Assembly: GCF_020164745.1 (NCBI RefSeq)
Contig: NZ_JAIUGV010000015.1
Span: forward strand, 1-64,000
Direction of reading: 5' to 3'
Length of the DNA: 64,000 bases
From: Mesorhizobium sp. ES1-4
GTDB lineage: Bacteria > Pseudomonadota > Alphaproteobacteria > Rhizobiales > Rhizobiaceae
Every line of letters starts with the position of its first letter. Position 1 is the first letter of the stretch. The notes beneath the pieces were generated by a model that saw nothing but the letters and a program-made list of their open reading frames with translations, was not told where the DNA came from and did no database searches. Below, piece after piece: positions 8,071 to 16,950 of this stretch. The position numbers and the translations under genes are program-made.

Positions 8071-9444
8071 CTACCAAGGCATATCGTCATCTGGATAAGC
8101 AAGCTCCGGGTTGCTCTCCAACTCGTTGAGATGTTCGGCTTCCCGATCACGCCTGCGGCGATTTTCGGTCGGCCGGAAGCCTCGCCGGGCACGTTTTGCT
8201 TTGTCAGCTTTTTCGGCTGCTTTGAGGGTGGCCTTCAGTTCTGCCCCAATATGCCCCAGCCATCGGCCTGTAGGACTAAACCGCTGTAACGTGTTTTGGG
8301 CTCTTTGAAGCTCCGCAAGGCAATGAGCGGCGATGCCTGCCGTAGGGGCTTCCTCTTCGGCAAGGTAGAAACCGCATACCTCAAGGTATTCGGCCCATGG
8401 CCCCATGCCTTCGGCAAACTTCCGGATGCAGAACTCAAACGGTATTTCGCCGGGCCGCCTGTGTCCAAGATAGAATTGCTCTGCCGCCTCTCTCTGCTTG
8501 TCGTCTTTATGATGATCCCACGGGCGCTGATCGTTGCCGCCGCGCTTGCCGGTCAATGCCTCTTCGACCGACCATCCTTGACGATCTATCCGGTTGAGAA
8601 CCGTATTGCGTTTCTGGCCGTACTGCTCTGCCAAGACGGACACCGACTGGTACTCTCCGAAAGCGGTCAACATTCGGGTACTGGAGCGATTGTTGGCCTG
8701 CCCCTTCTTATCCAACCATCGGACATTGCCGGGCTCATAGAGTCCGCCTAGCTCTCCGGGCTTTACGCGGTCCAAGGTGTATTCCGGGCGGAGCCTTGGC
8801 CCGACTTCATCTAGGAAGTTCCCGAAGTCATCAAACCGGGAATGAACCGGCGAGCCCTCCTTCTTGCAACGGCTCTTCATGTTTTTCCACGATGAGTAGG
8901 TCATTTCGTGGATTTCCGGGTACTGCTCCTTAAGCCGATACTGGTCTAAGCCTCTCATGGCCGCGAAGGCTTCCGCATCCTCCGGCCGCTGTTCGGTCGG
9001 GACGATGCCGGGCGTGGTTTGCTGAACACGTGATTTCTGGATGCGTGATATCCCTTTCTTAGATGCGTGATCACGCGTCCAGAAATCGCCAGAAAATGAC
9101 AGGCAGCTAGCCGGAACAAGGGACAACAGGGCGGGCTCTACCACGTCGAGTGGAGGCAAGGCTTTGAGGTCGTCGGAGATGTCGCGGGGCACAATCTGGC
9201 GCGCTGCTATGGCCTGAATAGGATCACGGAGCGGCGGGACCGGGTTATCAGCGAGTTGGGTGTCCCGTGTCGGGGAAAGGGTGTCCGGCGAAGGCCGGAG
9301 CGCCTGCACGGCGGGCGTCATCCAAGGCTTGAGGGCGGCCGGCCATCCCCGTATGACGTTTCCTTCAAAACTGGCGGAGTCGGTTTGCTTGTCCGCGTCG
9401 GTGCGGGCGACGGAATACGAGCGGAACGGGAGTACGTTCGACAT
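8071..9444 (-). CDS. HNH-endonuclease-like hypothetical protein
   Basis: I start at MSNVLPFRSY, giving 457 residues; the longest frame would add 29. In the centre, YSSWKNMKSRCKKEG is followed by TLDRV and LYEPGNVRWLDKKGQANN. This resembles the W-x-x-M-x-x-R-C ... LDRI ... YxPxNxRW ... QxxN pattern of a phage-type HNH-like family. The C-terminus is rich in Arg, Lys and Glu with coiled-coil potential. No complete catalytic HNH triad is evident, so nuclease activity is uncertain. It stands alone between the recombinase remnant and a small two-gene operon. Confidence 0.55.
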   Translation of the reverse strand: MSNVLPFRSYSVARTDADKQTDSASFEGNVIRGWPAALKPWMTPAVQALRPSPDTLSPTRDTQLADNPVPPLRDPIQAIAARQIVPRDISDDLKALPPLDVVEPALLSLVPASCLSFSGDFWTRDHASKKGISRIQKSRVQQTTPGIVPTEQRPEDAEAFAAMRGLDQYRLKEQYPEIHEMTYSSWKNMKSRCKKEGSPVHSRFDDFGNFLDEVGPRLRPEYTLDRVKPGELGGLYEPGNVRWLDKKGQANNRSSTRMLTAFGEYQSVSVLAEQYGQKRNTVLNRIDRQGWSVEEALTGKRGGNDQRPWDHHKDDKQREAAEQFYLGHRRPGEIPFEFCIRKFAEGMGPWAEYLEVCGFYLAEEEAPTAGIAAHCLAELQRAQNTLQRFSPTGRWLGHIGAELKATLKAAEKADKAKRARRGFRPTENRRRRDREAEHLNELESNPELAYPDDDMPW

Positions 9445-9774
9445 GGCCTTGGTTCCTTGGTTGATTTGGAGGCGGCGCGGGCCTCCCAACCAAGGAAAAG
9501 AGCCGCGCCGCCTCCTAGAACCCAAACACACTGCTCAAGGTGTGGATGGGTCGAGCGCCTCTATCTAGCATAACCGGCCGGCCGTCACCAGTGATCAGTA
9601 GGTTAGGTGGCAGAAAAAGCTTGCAGCAAATTTCAAAACGCATGTGTTGACGAAGACTTAGTCCTTTGCTTAACAGTGTACGTCCTATTTATGCCATCTA
9701 TATGGTTTTCGTCGACCACTTGCTATTCATCAGACCTATCGTAGACTCCGGCCATCAAACGGCAGGGGCTTTCA
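9445..9774. other. Divergent intergenic region
   Basis: This is the promoter region between the HNH-like gene (minus) and the small membrane-protein gene (plus). I see no gene or strong repeat in it. Confidence 0.4.
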
Positions 9775-10014
9775 ATGACGACGACGGACACGATTTTTCT
9801 GGCCGGCATTCTATGGGTCGGCGCGGGCGCGCTTTTCATTCAGCGCGCTCTCACCAATCCCGACGCCAGCCCAAGCGTTGCCGCGAACAGCCGCGACATG
9901 CTGGACGATCTTCTACGGCTCCGGCCGGCCGTATTGGTCGCGGCGGCGCTATTCTTGGCGGTCTGGCCAGCGGTGTTCATTGGGGCCAAGCTATCGCAAA
10001 CAGGAGCCAAATAG
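9775..10014 (+). CDS. Small two-helix membrane protein
   Basis: This 79-residue protein has one hydrophobic helix at the N-terminus (TIFLAGILWVGAGALFI) and another near the C-terminus (AVLVAAALFLAVWPAVFIG), with a polar linker between them. Its stop codon is immediately followed by the ATG of the next gene, so the two are almost certainly co-translated. No family is recognised. Confidence 0.5.
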   Translation: MTTTDTIFLAGILWVGAGALFIQRALTNPDASPSVAANSRDMLDDLLRLRPAVLVAAALFLAVWPAVFIGAKLSQTGAK

Positions 10015-10203
10015 ATGAATATCCACGAAGCCGTCGCACTCGTTGACCTCACCAAGGAGCATGCGGATAGAAACGATCTTCTCAACATGCGCATGCCGAA
10101 CGGTAAACTGCTTAAGGACTGCACCGGAGCGGAACTGCAAGAGATCGCCGAGGGCCTCGAAACGGCTGGTCGGCTCATCGAGCGGATGAACGGCAGGCTT
10201 TAG
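10015..10203 (+). CDS. Small hypothetical protein
   Basis: This 62-residue acidic-helical protein begins right after the stop codon of the membrane-protein gene with no gap. It contains TGAELQEIAEGLETAGRLIE, a probable amphipathic helix. It has no recognised domain. The tight coupling suggests a partner of the upstream membrane protein. Confidence 0.5.
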   Translation: MNIHEAVALVDLTKEHADRNDLLNMRMPNGKLLKDCTGAELQEIAEGLETAGRLIERMNGRL

Positions 10204-10246
10204 GGGACGCGCATCTCGGACACCGCTGAGTTCCCGCTGGGGGGAG

Positions 10247-10263
10247 TTTGCAACAGTTGCAAA
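10247..10263. repeat. Odd palindrome TTTGCAACAGTTGCAAA
   Basis: This 17-bp inverted repeat is symmetrical about a central A and carries the same TTGCAAC/GTTGCAA arms as the palindromes at 4295 and 7963. It lies 43 bases after the small-protein operon. Confidence 0.5.
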
Positions 10264-10276
10264 AAGTTGCCTAGCC

Positions 10277-10435
10277 ATGCTGCATTCATCGACGATAGCC
10301 GACGACAACGGGTCCATGCTGGCTAGGCTCAAAGCCGCCAACGCGTTCGTCGCTGGGCTTGTGGTCGAAGATGCGATCTATGCGCCTATCGTCGCTAGGC
10401 TAGGCTACGCTTCGACATATAAGGTGTTTCGGGTT
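10277..10435 (+). pseudogene. Possible decayed small gene
   Basis: From the ATG at 10277 a frame reads MLHSSTIADDNGSMLARLKA and continues AANAFVAGLVVEDAIYAPIV ARLGY before losing protein-like character. The same frame stays open into the start of the next gene. It may be the N-terminal remnant of a small accessory gene. The evidence is only the locally protein-like composition. Confidence 0.25.
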
Positions 10436-10482
10436 AGGTGCTGCACCTATGATCGAAGGAAGCACAAGCTAAGGGGGACGCT

Positions 10483-11592
10483 GTGCGCGAGGCACTGGAA
10501 CGTATCTGCCAACTGCAACCTGAATACTCAGCAGAAAATACGCCAGCGATGCAGGAACGCGGTCGGCTGGTGCGAAGTGATCTTAAGGCGGAAGTTGAGA
10601 AGCTCGGCCCTAGCTTGGCTGCGGCCTTGGGGCCATTCGGTGACGATCTCCTCGTGGATGCCTCGGATGGCATTGGGCGAAAGACAGAGCTTCCTTGGGT
10701 AAGGTTCTGCTCACGCAGCATGTCGCCGAGCCTGACCGAAGGGTTCTATTGCGTGATGCATTTCTCGACAGATGGGACAGCAGTGCACGTGACGGTCGGG
10801 TGCGGTTCTTCCCGCTTTCATAAAGGAAGCTCGGTTCCGCTTCCGGATCATGAACTCGATGCACAGACTGCTTGGGCTCGGCAGGTTGTGATCGAGGAGT
10901 TTGGGTCCTTGGTGCCATTTGACGACCCCGCCGATTTCGGTGCCAGACGCTCACTTCCGATTTCATTCCAGCGAGCCACAGCTATTTCTCATCGTGTTGC
11001 ATATTCAGACATCCGTACCACGAACTTTGGGGAACTACTCGATCAGGCCGCACAACGTCTCCGTCCTATCTACGCTGCCCAAGCCATGGGGCGCGATCTC
11101 ACCGATGCCGATCAACGCGAGCTAGAAATTGCTGCGGCTCTAAGCCCGCTAGATCGGCCGTCTGGCCGGCAAGGATATGGGCTGTCCGCACCGGCTAGAA
11201 AAGCGGTTGAGAAACGAGCGATGGATGTGGCTTCGCAGTTCTTACGCGCCAATAGGTATGTGGTTCGAGACACGTCGGCCTCAAGCCCCTTCGATTTCGA
11301 GGCGACGGTGAGCGGGACACGCATAAAGGTCGAGGTGAAAGGCACGACAAGCGACCGAGCCGATGGCATCCTCATGACCGCGAACGAAGTCGCACTTCAT
11401 CGGAACGAGAAGGGAAACACTGCTCTCATCATCGTGTCAAGCATTCGGTTGTCCGAGCAAAATGGTGCCTATTCCTGCTCCGGCGGCAACGTAGAATGGT
11501 TGCTTGGATGGGACATTGATGAATGGTTCCACGAGCCGACAGCCTTTCGCGTGACCCGTCCCGCGATAACGAAGAGCCTGACCGAGTCATAA
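10483..11592 (+). CDS. McrB-N (DUF3578) plus DUF3883 restriction-like protein
   Basis: The start is a GTG five bases after AAGGGGGA, giving 369 residues. The N-terminal half carries LPWVRFCSRSMSPSLTEGFY and a following VMHFS...VTVGCGSS...F segment, matching the McrB-type N-terminal DNA-recognition domain (DUF3578). The C-terminal part contains SSPFDFEATVSGTRIKVEVK followed by GT, a DUF3883/Mrr-like nuclease-fold motif with the D-x(n)-E-x-K pattern. There is no AAA+ GTPase domain, so it is not a standard McrB. It may recognise modified DNA and cleave it, possibly with the next gene; that is inference. Confidence 0.75.
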   Translation: MREALERICQLQPEYSAENTPAMQERGRLVRSDLKAEVEKLGPSLAAALGPFGDDLLVDASDGIGRKTELPWVRFCSRSMSPSLTEGFYCVMHFSTDGTAVHVTVGCGSSRFHKGSSVPLPDHELDAQTAWARQVVIEEFGSLVPFDDPADFGARRSLPISFQRATAISHRVAYSDIRTTNFGELLDQAAQRLRPIYAAQAMGRDLTDADQRELEIAAALSPLDRPSGRQGYGLSAPARKAVEKRAMDVASQFLRANRYVVRDTSASSPFDFEATVSGTRIKVEVKGTTSDRADGILMTANEVALHRNEKGNTALIIVSSIRLSEQNGAYSCSGGNVEWLLGWDIDEWFHEPTAFRVTRPAITKSLTES

Positions 11593-11625
11593 CATAGCGC
11601 CTGCGGGAGTCCGAGGAGGAGCGAA

Positions 11626-12213
11626 GTGTTCATTACTCTCTACGACGCGCCGGAGAAGCGTCGACGTTATGCCGACGGCGGGATCGAGCACAAATTCACT
11701 GAAGCCGCCGTGATGCTGGCCTATGCGTCGCACTTGATGGCCCAATCGGCCGGCGCATGTGTGGTCAGCATTCACCCTGATGGAGAGCACGCAAAAGTCT
11801 TCGATATTGCAGCCTTCCTCTTAGGGCGAGGATTTGTCCGAGAGAAGGCGATTGGCACCACGCCATATGGCGGCCAATATCGACAAGGCGAACACACGAT
11901 CATTGTGAACCCTAGCTCGGGCCGTGGAGATGTTGTGGGTGAAATTGATGGTCGCCGAGTGGTCGCCGAGTGCAAAGGCGGTACGATCAATTCGACCCAC
12001 GCTGGCCAAAAGAGTCGTCTGCGTAAGGGTCTAGCTGAACTGGTCGGACAGCTAATGGTGCGCGAGCCAGCAAACGAGCGCCAAGTGGCCGTGCTACCTT
12101 ATACGACAGAAGTGGAGCGGCTAAGCCTTAAGCTTGCTCCTCGCTGTAAAATGGCTGGCATCGAGATTGCGTTGGTGCATGCTGATGGAATGATAAGTTA
12201 CGTCCCCGGATAG
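11626..12213 (+). CDS. PD-(D/E)XK-like hypothetical protein
   Basis: This 195-residue protein starts at a GTG preceded by GGAGGAG. GDVVGEIDGRRVVAECKGG at about 105-123 gives D...E-x-K, the core of PD-(D/E)XK nucleases. An N-terminal segment, AAFLLGRGFVREKAIG, resembles the helix-strand preceding that core. It follows the McrB-N/DUF3883 gene by 33 bases in the same direction, so the two may form one restriction-like unit. No named family is recognised. Confidence 0.6.
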   Translation: MFITLYDAPEKRRRYADGGIEHKFTEAAVMLAYASHLMAQSAGACVVSIHPDGEHAKVFDIAAFLLGRGFVREKAIGTTPYGGQYRQGEHTIIVNPSSGRGDVVGEIDGRRVVAECKGGTINSTHAGQKSRLRKGLAELVGQLMVREPANERQVAVLPYTTEVERLSLKLAPRCKMAGIEIALVHADGMISYVPG

Positions 12214-12520
12214 CCGCGAGAGGACTTGCATTTTGCACCCGGGTTCCAAAAGTGGTACACACGTGCGGTACATCCCCTTGCTCAATCAACCAGTAAACTA
12301 TTGTTTCTATTACATTTTTCGGAAGGTGGTTAGTCTCCGATTGGCTCCACCAAACAGTCTCTGGGGTTTCTAGGGAAACTCGTTGATTTCAAGCATTGCT
12401 CTGCGGATGTAACTCGTCTGGCGGGACGTCCCAGCGTCGCGGTGAGGTCTATGGCCCCGGTTGCGCGTCCCGGATACCATCACATCGTTCAACGAACTGG
12501 GAACCAACGACCTCGTCCGA
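12214..12520. other. Convergent gap
   Basis: About 300 bases lie between the nuclease-like gene (plus) and the tandem small genes (minus). The first half is relatively AT-rich. I see no gene or clear terminator in it. Confidence 0.35.
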
Positions 12521-12748
12521 TCACGGCACTTCCGCGTCGAACTCGATAGAAAATCCTGCATCGATCGCGCTTCGCGCTATATGGTCGCCAAGTTCCCAAT
12601 CCGTGAGTTCGCAAAGCGGAAACATCCTTCTCGCGGCGTGGATCATTTCGGATAGCGAAACGCTTGGGTTGCCGACATTGTCGATCAGGTAGCGGACGAC
12701 CGCCTGGCGAACGTCCGTCGGAACAGTCCTCTGCGCAAGCACGGACAT
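12521..12748 (-). CDS. Small hypothetical protein, downstream member of tandem pair
   Basis: I start at MSVLAQRTVP, giving 75 residues, because this ATG lies seven bases after the stop of the upstream gene; a start 12 codons earlier is possible. SLSEMIHAARRMFPLCELTD followed by WELGDHIARSAIDAGFSIEF resembles the neighbouring protein (SIAQAIRAIRTLMPACNATD and HELEEMLAAACIAHMVPIAF), and both end in FDA. It is therefore a diverged duplicate. All-helical fold and unknown function. Confidence 0.5.
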   Translation of the reverse strand: MSVLAQRTVPTDVRQAVVRYLIDNVGNPSVSLSEMIHAARRMFPLCELTDWELGDHIARSAIDAGFSIEFDAEVP

Positions 12749-12755
12749 CTCCAGC

Positions 12756-13001
12756 CTATGAATGGAGTGGCGACGCCGAGCCATCCGGTCTTGCTGCGTC
12801 GAAAGCGATGGGCACCATGTGAGCGATGCAGGCCGCCGCCAGCATTTCCTCCAATTCGTGGTCGGTGGCGTTGCATGCCGGCATGAGCGTCCGGATGGCC
12901 CGGATTGCTTGTGCAATGGAGAGAAAGCGGGCCTTGCCCCTGGAACGGACATAGGCTTCGGCCGCTCCTTCCACCGTAATGGTGTGAAACGTGTTGGTCA
13001 T
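12756..13001 (-). CDS. Small hypothetical protein, upstream member of tandem pair
   Basis: I chose the start MTNTFHTITVEG because AGGGAGG lies eight bases upstream, giving 81 residues. The product is mainly helical and is a diverged paralogue of the next gene, with matching positions along SIAQAIRAIRTLMPACNATD. The pair forms a two-gene operon. No family is recognised. Confidence 0.5.
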   Translation of the reverse strand: MTNTFHTITVEGAAEAYVRSRGKARFLSIAQAIRAIRTLMPACNATDHELEEMLAAACIAHMVPIAFDAARPDGSASPLHS

Positions 13002-13302
13002 CAAGAATGCCTCCCTGAAATCCAAGCCGATACGACTTTCGACCAACATGCGGCGCTCTTCAAGGCTATGTCCGATTCCGCACAGTCAGCCGGAGGCGAG
13101 CCGAAGTGAGGCTGCTCCTCCTCGCCATATGTCCATTCGCGAGTCATCCCGCACACCGGCGCGCGCGCCGCCGTCGACCAACCGTCGCTGTTCACGCTGT
13201 CGGTTGTCCCCTTCGGAATACCGGCTGCGGCGAAAGCTTACGCGCAATTTACGACCGTCGGTTACATCAGTTCCTGTCTGATTCGCCGGGGACCGGAACA
13301 CC
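13002..13302. other. Intergenic region at island border
   Basis: No gene is supported here. To the right, codon use becomes the GC-rich pattern seen in the rest of the window, so an island border could lie near this gap. I see no tRNA or direct-repeat attachment site. Confidence 0.3.
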
Positions 13303-13788
13303 ATGAGCAAAGCCCTCACGACCTTCGCACTCGTCGCCGCGCTGACCGGCCTGCTCATGGCGTTGAGCCTGACGGTGGCCAGGCACGGCTATCCCTATGG
13401 GGCGATCGGTGCAAGGCGCCTCGACGGCATCGCCGATGCCGGCATGTTCATCCCGCTTGCCGCGGTCTATTTCTTCAGCGCGCTGTTGATGATGATCCTG
13501 CCGATCCGGGCGGCGAGCATTGTCCTGACGCACATCGCCGACGCTCTTTTCTGGACCGCGATCGTGCTGTTGGCGGCCATCATCGGCTGCCTCGTCGCCA
13601 GATGGGCCTTGGGTCAGTGGGACGTCTTGCGGTCGGTGCTGAACTGGCGCTTCCTGTTTGCAGCCGCGATCATCGGTTGCCACTTCGTCATGAACGAGCT
13701 GCGCCGCAACGTGCTCCTACGCAGCCTGTTCTTCGTCGTCTTCGCCGCCGCGACGCTGGCCTGCCTGTTCTGGTCGTTTACGCTCTGA
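13303..13788 (+). CDS. Four-helix integral membrane protein
   Basis: The 161-residue product has about four hydrophobic helices: residues 5-25, 47-68, 78-100 and 115-160, the last stretch probably covering more than one helix. It lacks a recognisable domain. It ends 46 bases before the stop of the convergent TetR gene. GC-rich third positions match the chromosomal backbone rather than the island to the left. Confidence 0.6.
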   Translation: MSKALTTFALVAALTGLLMALSLTVARHGYPYGAIGARRLDGIADAGMFIPLAAVYFFSALLMMILPIRAASIVLTHIADALFWTAIVLLAAIIGCLVARWALGQWDVLRSVLNWRFLFAAAIIGCHFVMNELRRNVLLRSLFFVVFAAATLACLFWSFTL

Positions 13789-13834
13789 ATGCGCTGCCCG
13801 GTCGGGAGGGCGGGCGTGCTGGCTGTCGGGATGG

Positions 13835-14512
13835 CTACCGGCCGCGGGGAACGGTTTTCTCGACGTAGCGCGAAAAATCCTCGACGTCCTGCGCCGAGGG
13901 GTCCTGACCGGTGAAGCTGCGCAGATAGGCGGCAACATGCGGCAGACGGCTGCTCATCGGCTCGTTGAGTTCGAGTGAATAGTAGCCGATCTGCATGAAG
14001 TAGAGCACGCGGGCGCGCACGAACGCGTCTTCCGCCTCATAGCCATGACGCATGAACATGCCGCGGATGGCATTGACGCGTTCTTCGTCGGCCTCGTCAA
14101 GCGCACGCCGGATGGTGGAGGAGCGGCGAGCCCAGGCCCGGACCGCGAAGTCCAGCCGCGGATCGAACAGCCTTTCGTCCACCCAGCATTCGAAAATGCT
14201 CATCACCCCGCGAATGACAGTCGCGGAAGGACGTTCGGCGCGCTCGACGATGAACCGGGTATTGGTCTGCCGCCAATGCTCCAGCAACTGGTCGAGCAGG
14301 TCCTGGCGACTCTTGAAATACCAATAGAAGCTCGAGCGCGAGACATCGAGCTGCTGGCCAAGCGTCAGCACACGGACGCGCTCCACGCCGTCCGAAATCA
14401 ACGTTTCAAGCGCCAGCTTCAGCCAGTCTTCGCGAGTGGCCTTGATGTTGCCGGTGGCGCCGGCGCGCTGGATCGTCGTCTCGAGTGCTGCCATCGGCGC
14501 GACGCATGACAT
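13835..14512 (-). CDS. TetR-family transcriptional regulator
   Basis: The 225-residue protein has a TetR DNA-binding domain at the N-terminus: WLKLALETLISDGVERVRVL, then LGQQLDVSRSSFYWYFKSRQ, the canonical recognition helix and SFYWYF motif. The C-terminal ligand-binding domain is diverged. It is divergent from the aldehyde dehydrogenase gene, so it is a good candidate for regulating that gene in response to an aldehyde or its precursor. The start may alternatively be the ATG six codons downstream. Confidence 0.85.
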   Translation of the reverse strand: MSCVAPMAALETTIQRAGATGNIKATREDWLKLALETLISDGVERVRVLTLGQQLDVSRSSFYWYFKSRQDLLDQLLEHWRQTNTRFIVERAERPSATVIRGVMSIFECWVDERLFDPRLDFAVRAWARRSSTIRRALDEADEERVNAIRGMFMRHGYEAEDAFVRARVLYFMQIGYYSLELNEPMSSRLPHVAAYLRSFTGQDPSAQDVEDFSRYVEKTVPRGR

Positions 14513-14770
14513 GCCGCATCAGGCAAATCAAGGTCATGGACATAGCTGTACGGAGCAATTCGATCCGACCCGGAGACCTGTCCACAGAGTTTGGCCGGGT
14601 CGGTTGTCGAGACGGCGCCGTCGTCGTCGCATTGCTGGCGTGACGGCAGCCCGGGGACTTTTGTCGCGGCTTGCAAAACCTTTACGCGCTTTCCCGCAAG
14701 GCAATTGTCTGGCAAAAACCACACCAGACAGATGCCGCCGCGCGGCCCGGTAGCTAGGGAAGGCAAGGAC

Positions 14771-16210
14771 ATGACAGCGTTTCGAAAGAACCTCATCGAT
14801 GGCGAATGGGTCGGCGATGCCGGCTCCCGCAACATCAACCCCTCGGATACCGGCGATGTCGTCGGCGAATATGCCTCGGCTGGGGTCGAACAGGCGGGCC
14901 AGGCGATTGCGGCGGCCAAGGCAGCGTTTCCGGCTTGGTCCCGCTCCGGTCCGCTGGCCCGCCACGCGGTGCTGAAAAAGACGGCCGACGAGATCATGGC
15001 GCGCAAGGACGAAATCGGCCGCAATCTGGCACGGGAGGAAGGCAAGACGTTGGCCGAGGGCATTGGCGAGACCATCCGCGCCGCCCAGATATTCGATTTC
15101 TTTGCTGGCGAAACATTGCGCCTGTCGGGAGAGGTGGTGCCAAGCGTGCGGCCGGGCGTCGGCGTCGAGATCACGCGCGAAGCGGTTGGCGTCGTCGGCA
15201 TCATCACGCCATGGAATTTCCCCATCGCCATTCCCGCCTGGAAGATCGCTCCGGCGCTGGCGCACGGCAACACCATCGTCTTCAAGCCGGCCGAGCTCGT
15301 TCCCGAAAGCGCCTGGTCCATCGTCGACATCCTGCATCGCGCGGGCCTGCCCAAGGGTGTGCTCAACCTCGTCATGGGCAAGGGCTCGGTGGTCGGTCAG
15401 GCGATGCTCGACAGCCCGGATGTCAACGCCATCAGCTTCACCGGCTCGGTGGGGACGGGCAAGCGTGTCGCCGCGGCAAGCGTCGAGCACATGCGCAAGT
15501 TCCAGCTCGAAATGGGCGGCAAGAACCCACTGGTCGTGCTCGACGATGCCGATCTCGCGGTCGCCGTCGATTGCGCGCTCAACGGCGCCTTCTTCTCGAC
15601 GGGCCAGCGCTGCACGGCCTCGTCGCGTTTGATCGTCACCAACGGCATTCACGACCGTTTCGTCGACGCGCTCAAGGAGCGCATGGAAAAGCTGGTGATC
15701 GGCGATGCGCTCGACGCGCAGACCCAGATCGGCCCGGTGGTCGACGCGACGCAGCTCAAGCAGGACGAGGACTATATCGCCATCGGCGTCCGGGAAGGCG
15801 CCACGCTCGCCTTCGGCGGCGAACGGCTGGACCGCAAGACGCCGGGTTTCTATCTCAAGCCCGCGCTGCTGACCGAGGCCACCAATGCCATGCGCAGTTC
15901 GCGCGAGGAAATCTTCGGCCCCGTCGCCAGCGTCATCCGCGTCAAGGACTATGACGAGGCGCTTGCCGTCGCCAACGACACGCCGTTCGGCCTGACCTCG
16001 GGTATCTGCACGACGAGCCTGAAGCACGCCACGCACTTCAAGCGCAACTCCGAAGCCGGCATGGTGATGGTCAACCTGCCGACCGCCGGCGTCGACTTCC
16101 ACGTTCCCTTCGGCGGGCGCAAGGGCTCGAGCTTCGGCCCGCGCGAACAGGGCCGCTATGCCATGGAGTTCTATACCACGGTGAAGACCGCTTATACGTT
16201 TGCTGGATGA
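14771..16210 (+). CDS. NAD(P)-dependent aldehyde dehydrogenase
   Basis: From the ATG after GGCAAGGAC the product is 479 residues, the usual length for the ALDH superfamily. Key motifs are present: TPWNFPIAIPAWKIAPAL, FTGSVGTGKRV (NAD binding), LEMGGKNPLVV with the general-base Glu, and FFSTGQRCTASSR with the catalytic Cys. Overall pattern is closest to semialdehyde dehydrogenases of the alpha-ketoglutaric-semialdehyde type involved in sugar-acid catabolism, though the substrate cannot be fixed from sequence alone. It is divergent from TetR and followed by a DUF1349 gene. Confidence 0.85.
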   Translation: MTAFRKNLIDGEWVGDAGSRNINPSDTGDVVGEYASAGVEQAGQAIAAAKAAFPAWSRSGPLARHAVLKKTADEIMARKDEIGRNLAREEGKTLAEGIGETIRAAQIFDFFAGETLRLSGEVVPSVRPGVGVEITREAVGVVGIITPWNFPIAIPAWKIAPALAHGNTIVFKPAELVPESAWSIVDILHRAGLPKGVLNLVMGKGSVVGQAMLDSPDVNAISFTGSVGTGKRVAAASVEHMRKFQLEMGGKNPLVVLDDADLAVAVDCALNGAFFSTGQRCTASSRLIVTNGIHDRFVDALKERMEKLVIGDALDAQTQIGPVVDATQLKQDEDYIAIGVREGATLAFGGERLDRKTPGFYLKPALLTEATNAMRSSREEIFGPVASVIRVKDYDEALAVANDTPFGLTSGICTTSLKHATHFKRNSEAGMVMVNLPTAGVDFHVPFGGRKGSSFGPREQGRYAMEFYTTVKTAYTFAG

Positions 16211-16215
16211 TCAGG

Positions 16216-16235
16216 CGCCGGCTCGCCAGCCGGCG
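16216..16235. repeat. Inverted repeat, possible stem-loop
   Basis: CGCCGGCT and AGCCGGCG are separated by CGCC directly after the aldehyde dehydrogenase stop. No T-run follows, so it is probably an mRNA-stabilising or attenuating hairpin rather than a classic terminator. Confidence 0.45.
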
Positions 16236-16267
16236 AACCATCTCGAGAAACGGGCGGGCGCAAAGCG

Positions 16268-16843
16268 ATGACATTGCAGGACCTGACCTGGCTCAACCCG
16301 CCGCCGAACCACGCCATCCACGGTGATGCCGTGCGCGTGCGCACCGGCAAGGAAACCGATTTCTGGCGCGAGACCTTCTATGGTTTCTGGCGCGACAACG
16401 GCCACTTCCTGTATCGGCGGGTCGAGGGCGATTTCACCGCCGAAGTCACCGTCAAGGGCGACTACAAGGCGCTGTACGACCAGGCCGGGCTGATGATCCG
16501 ACTGAGCGAAACGCACTGGATCAAGGCCGGCATCGAATACACCGACGGCCTCGCCTATTTCTCCGTCGTCGTCACCAACGACACCTCGGACTGGTCGCTG
16601 GTGGCCATTCCCACCGGCCAGAATGGCGTCAGCATCCGGCTAACCCGCCATGGCGAGGCCATCCGCGTCCAGTATCTCGACGCTTCCGACGGTCACTGGA
16701 AGCCGGTGCGGCTCGCCTATTTCCCGATCTCGGAGACGGTCGATGTCGGCATGATGTGCTGTTCGCCGCAGCGTGAGGGCTTCGAGGTCACGTTCTCCGG
16801 ATTTTCGGTCGGCCCACCGATTTCGCGGGTATTGCACGACTGA
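16268..16843 (+). CDS. DUF1349 domain protein
   Basis: The 191-residue product matches the DUF1349 family (concanavalin-like beta-sandwich). Diagnostic stretches are GHFLYRRVEGDFTAEVTVKG, then YDQAGLMIRLSETHWIKAGI and EYTDGLAYFSVVVTNDTSDW. It has no signal peptide, so it is cytoplasmic. Members are often near sugar or lactone metabolism genes and may bind carbohydrate, but no reaction is established. It lies 57 bases downstream of the aldehyde dehydrogenase and is probably part of the same operon. Confidence 0.8.
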   Translation: MTLQDLTWLNPPPNHAIHGDAVRVRTGKETDFWRETFYGFWRDNGHFLYRRVEGDFTAEVTVKGDYKALYDQAGLMIRLSETHWIKAGIEYTDGLAYFSVVVTNDTSDWSLVAIPTGQNGVSIRLTRHGEAIRVQYLDASDGHWKPVRLAYFPISETVDVGMMCCSPQREGFEVTFSGFSVGPPISRVLHD

Positions 16844-16950
16844 CGTCTGCTGCCCAGGATTGAACCGGCGGACTCTCGCATTGCCTGTGGGAATGGAACC
16901 GGGGGACATTGCAGCCATGACGACGTCTGGGCTAAGCGTTGCCGATGGGC

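Noticed and set aside
14534..16102. 522-codon open frame on the minus strand opposite the aldehyde dehydrogenase
   Set aside because: It is antisense to a clear ALDH gene with complete motifs. Its sequence is rich in His, Arg and Asp with no domain, the usual result of strong GC bias.
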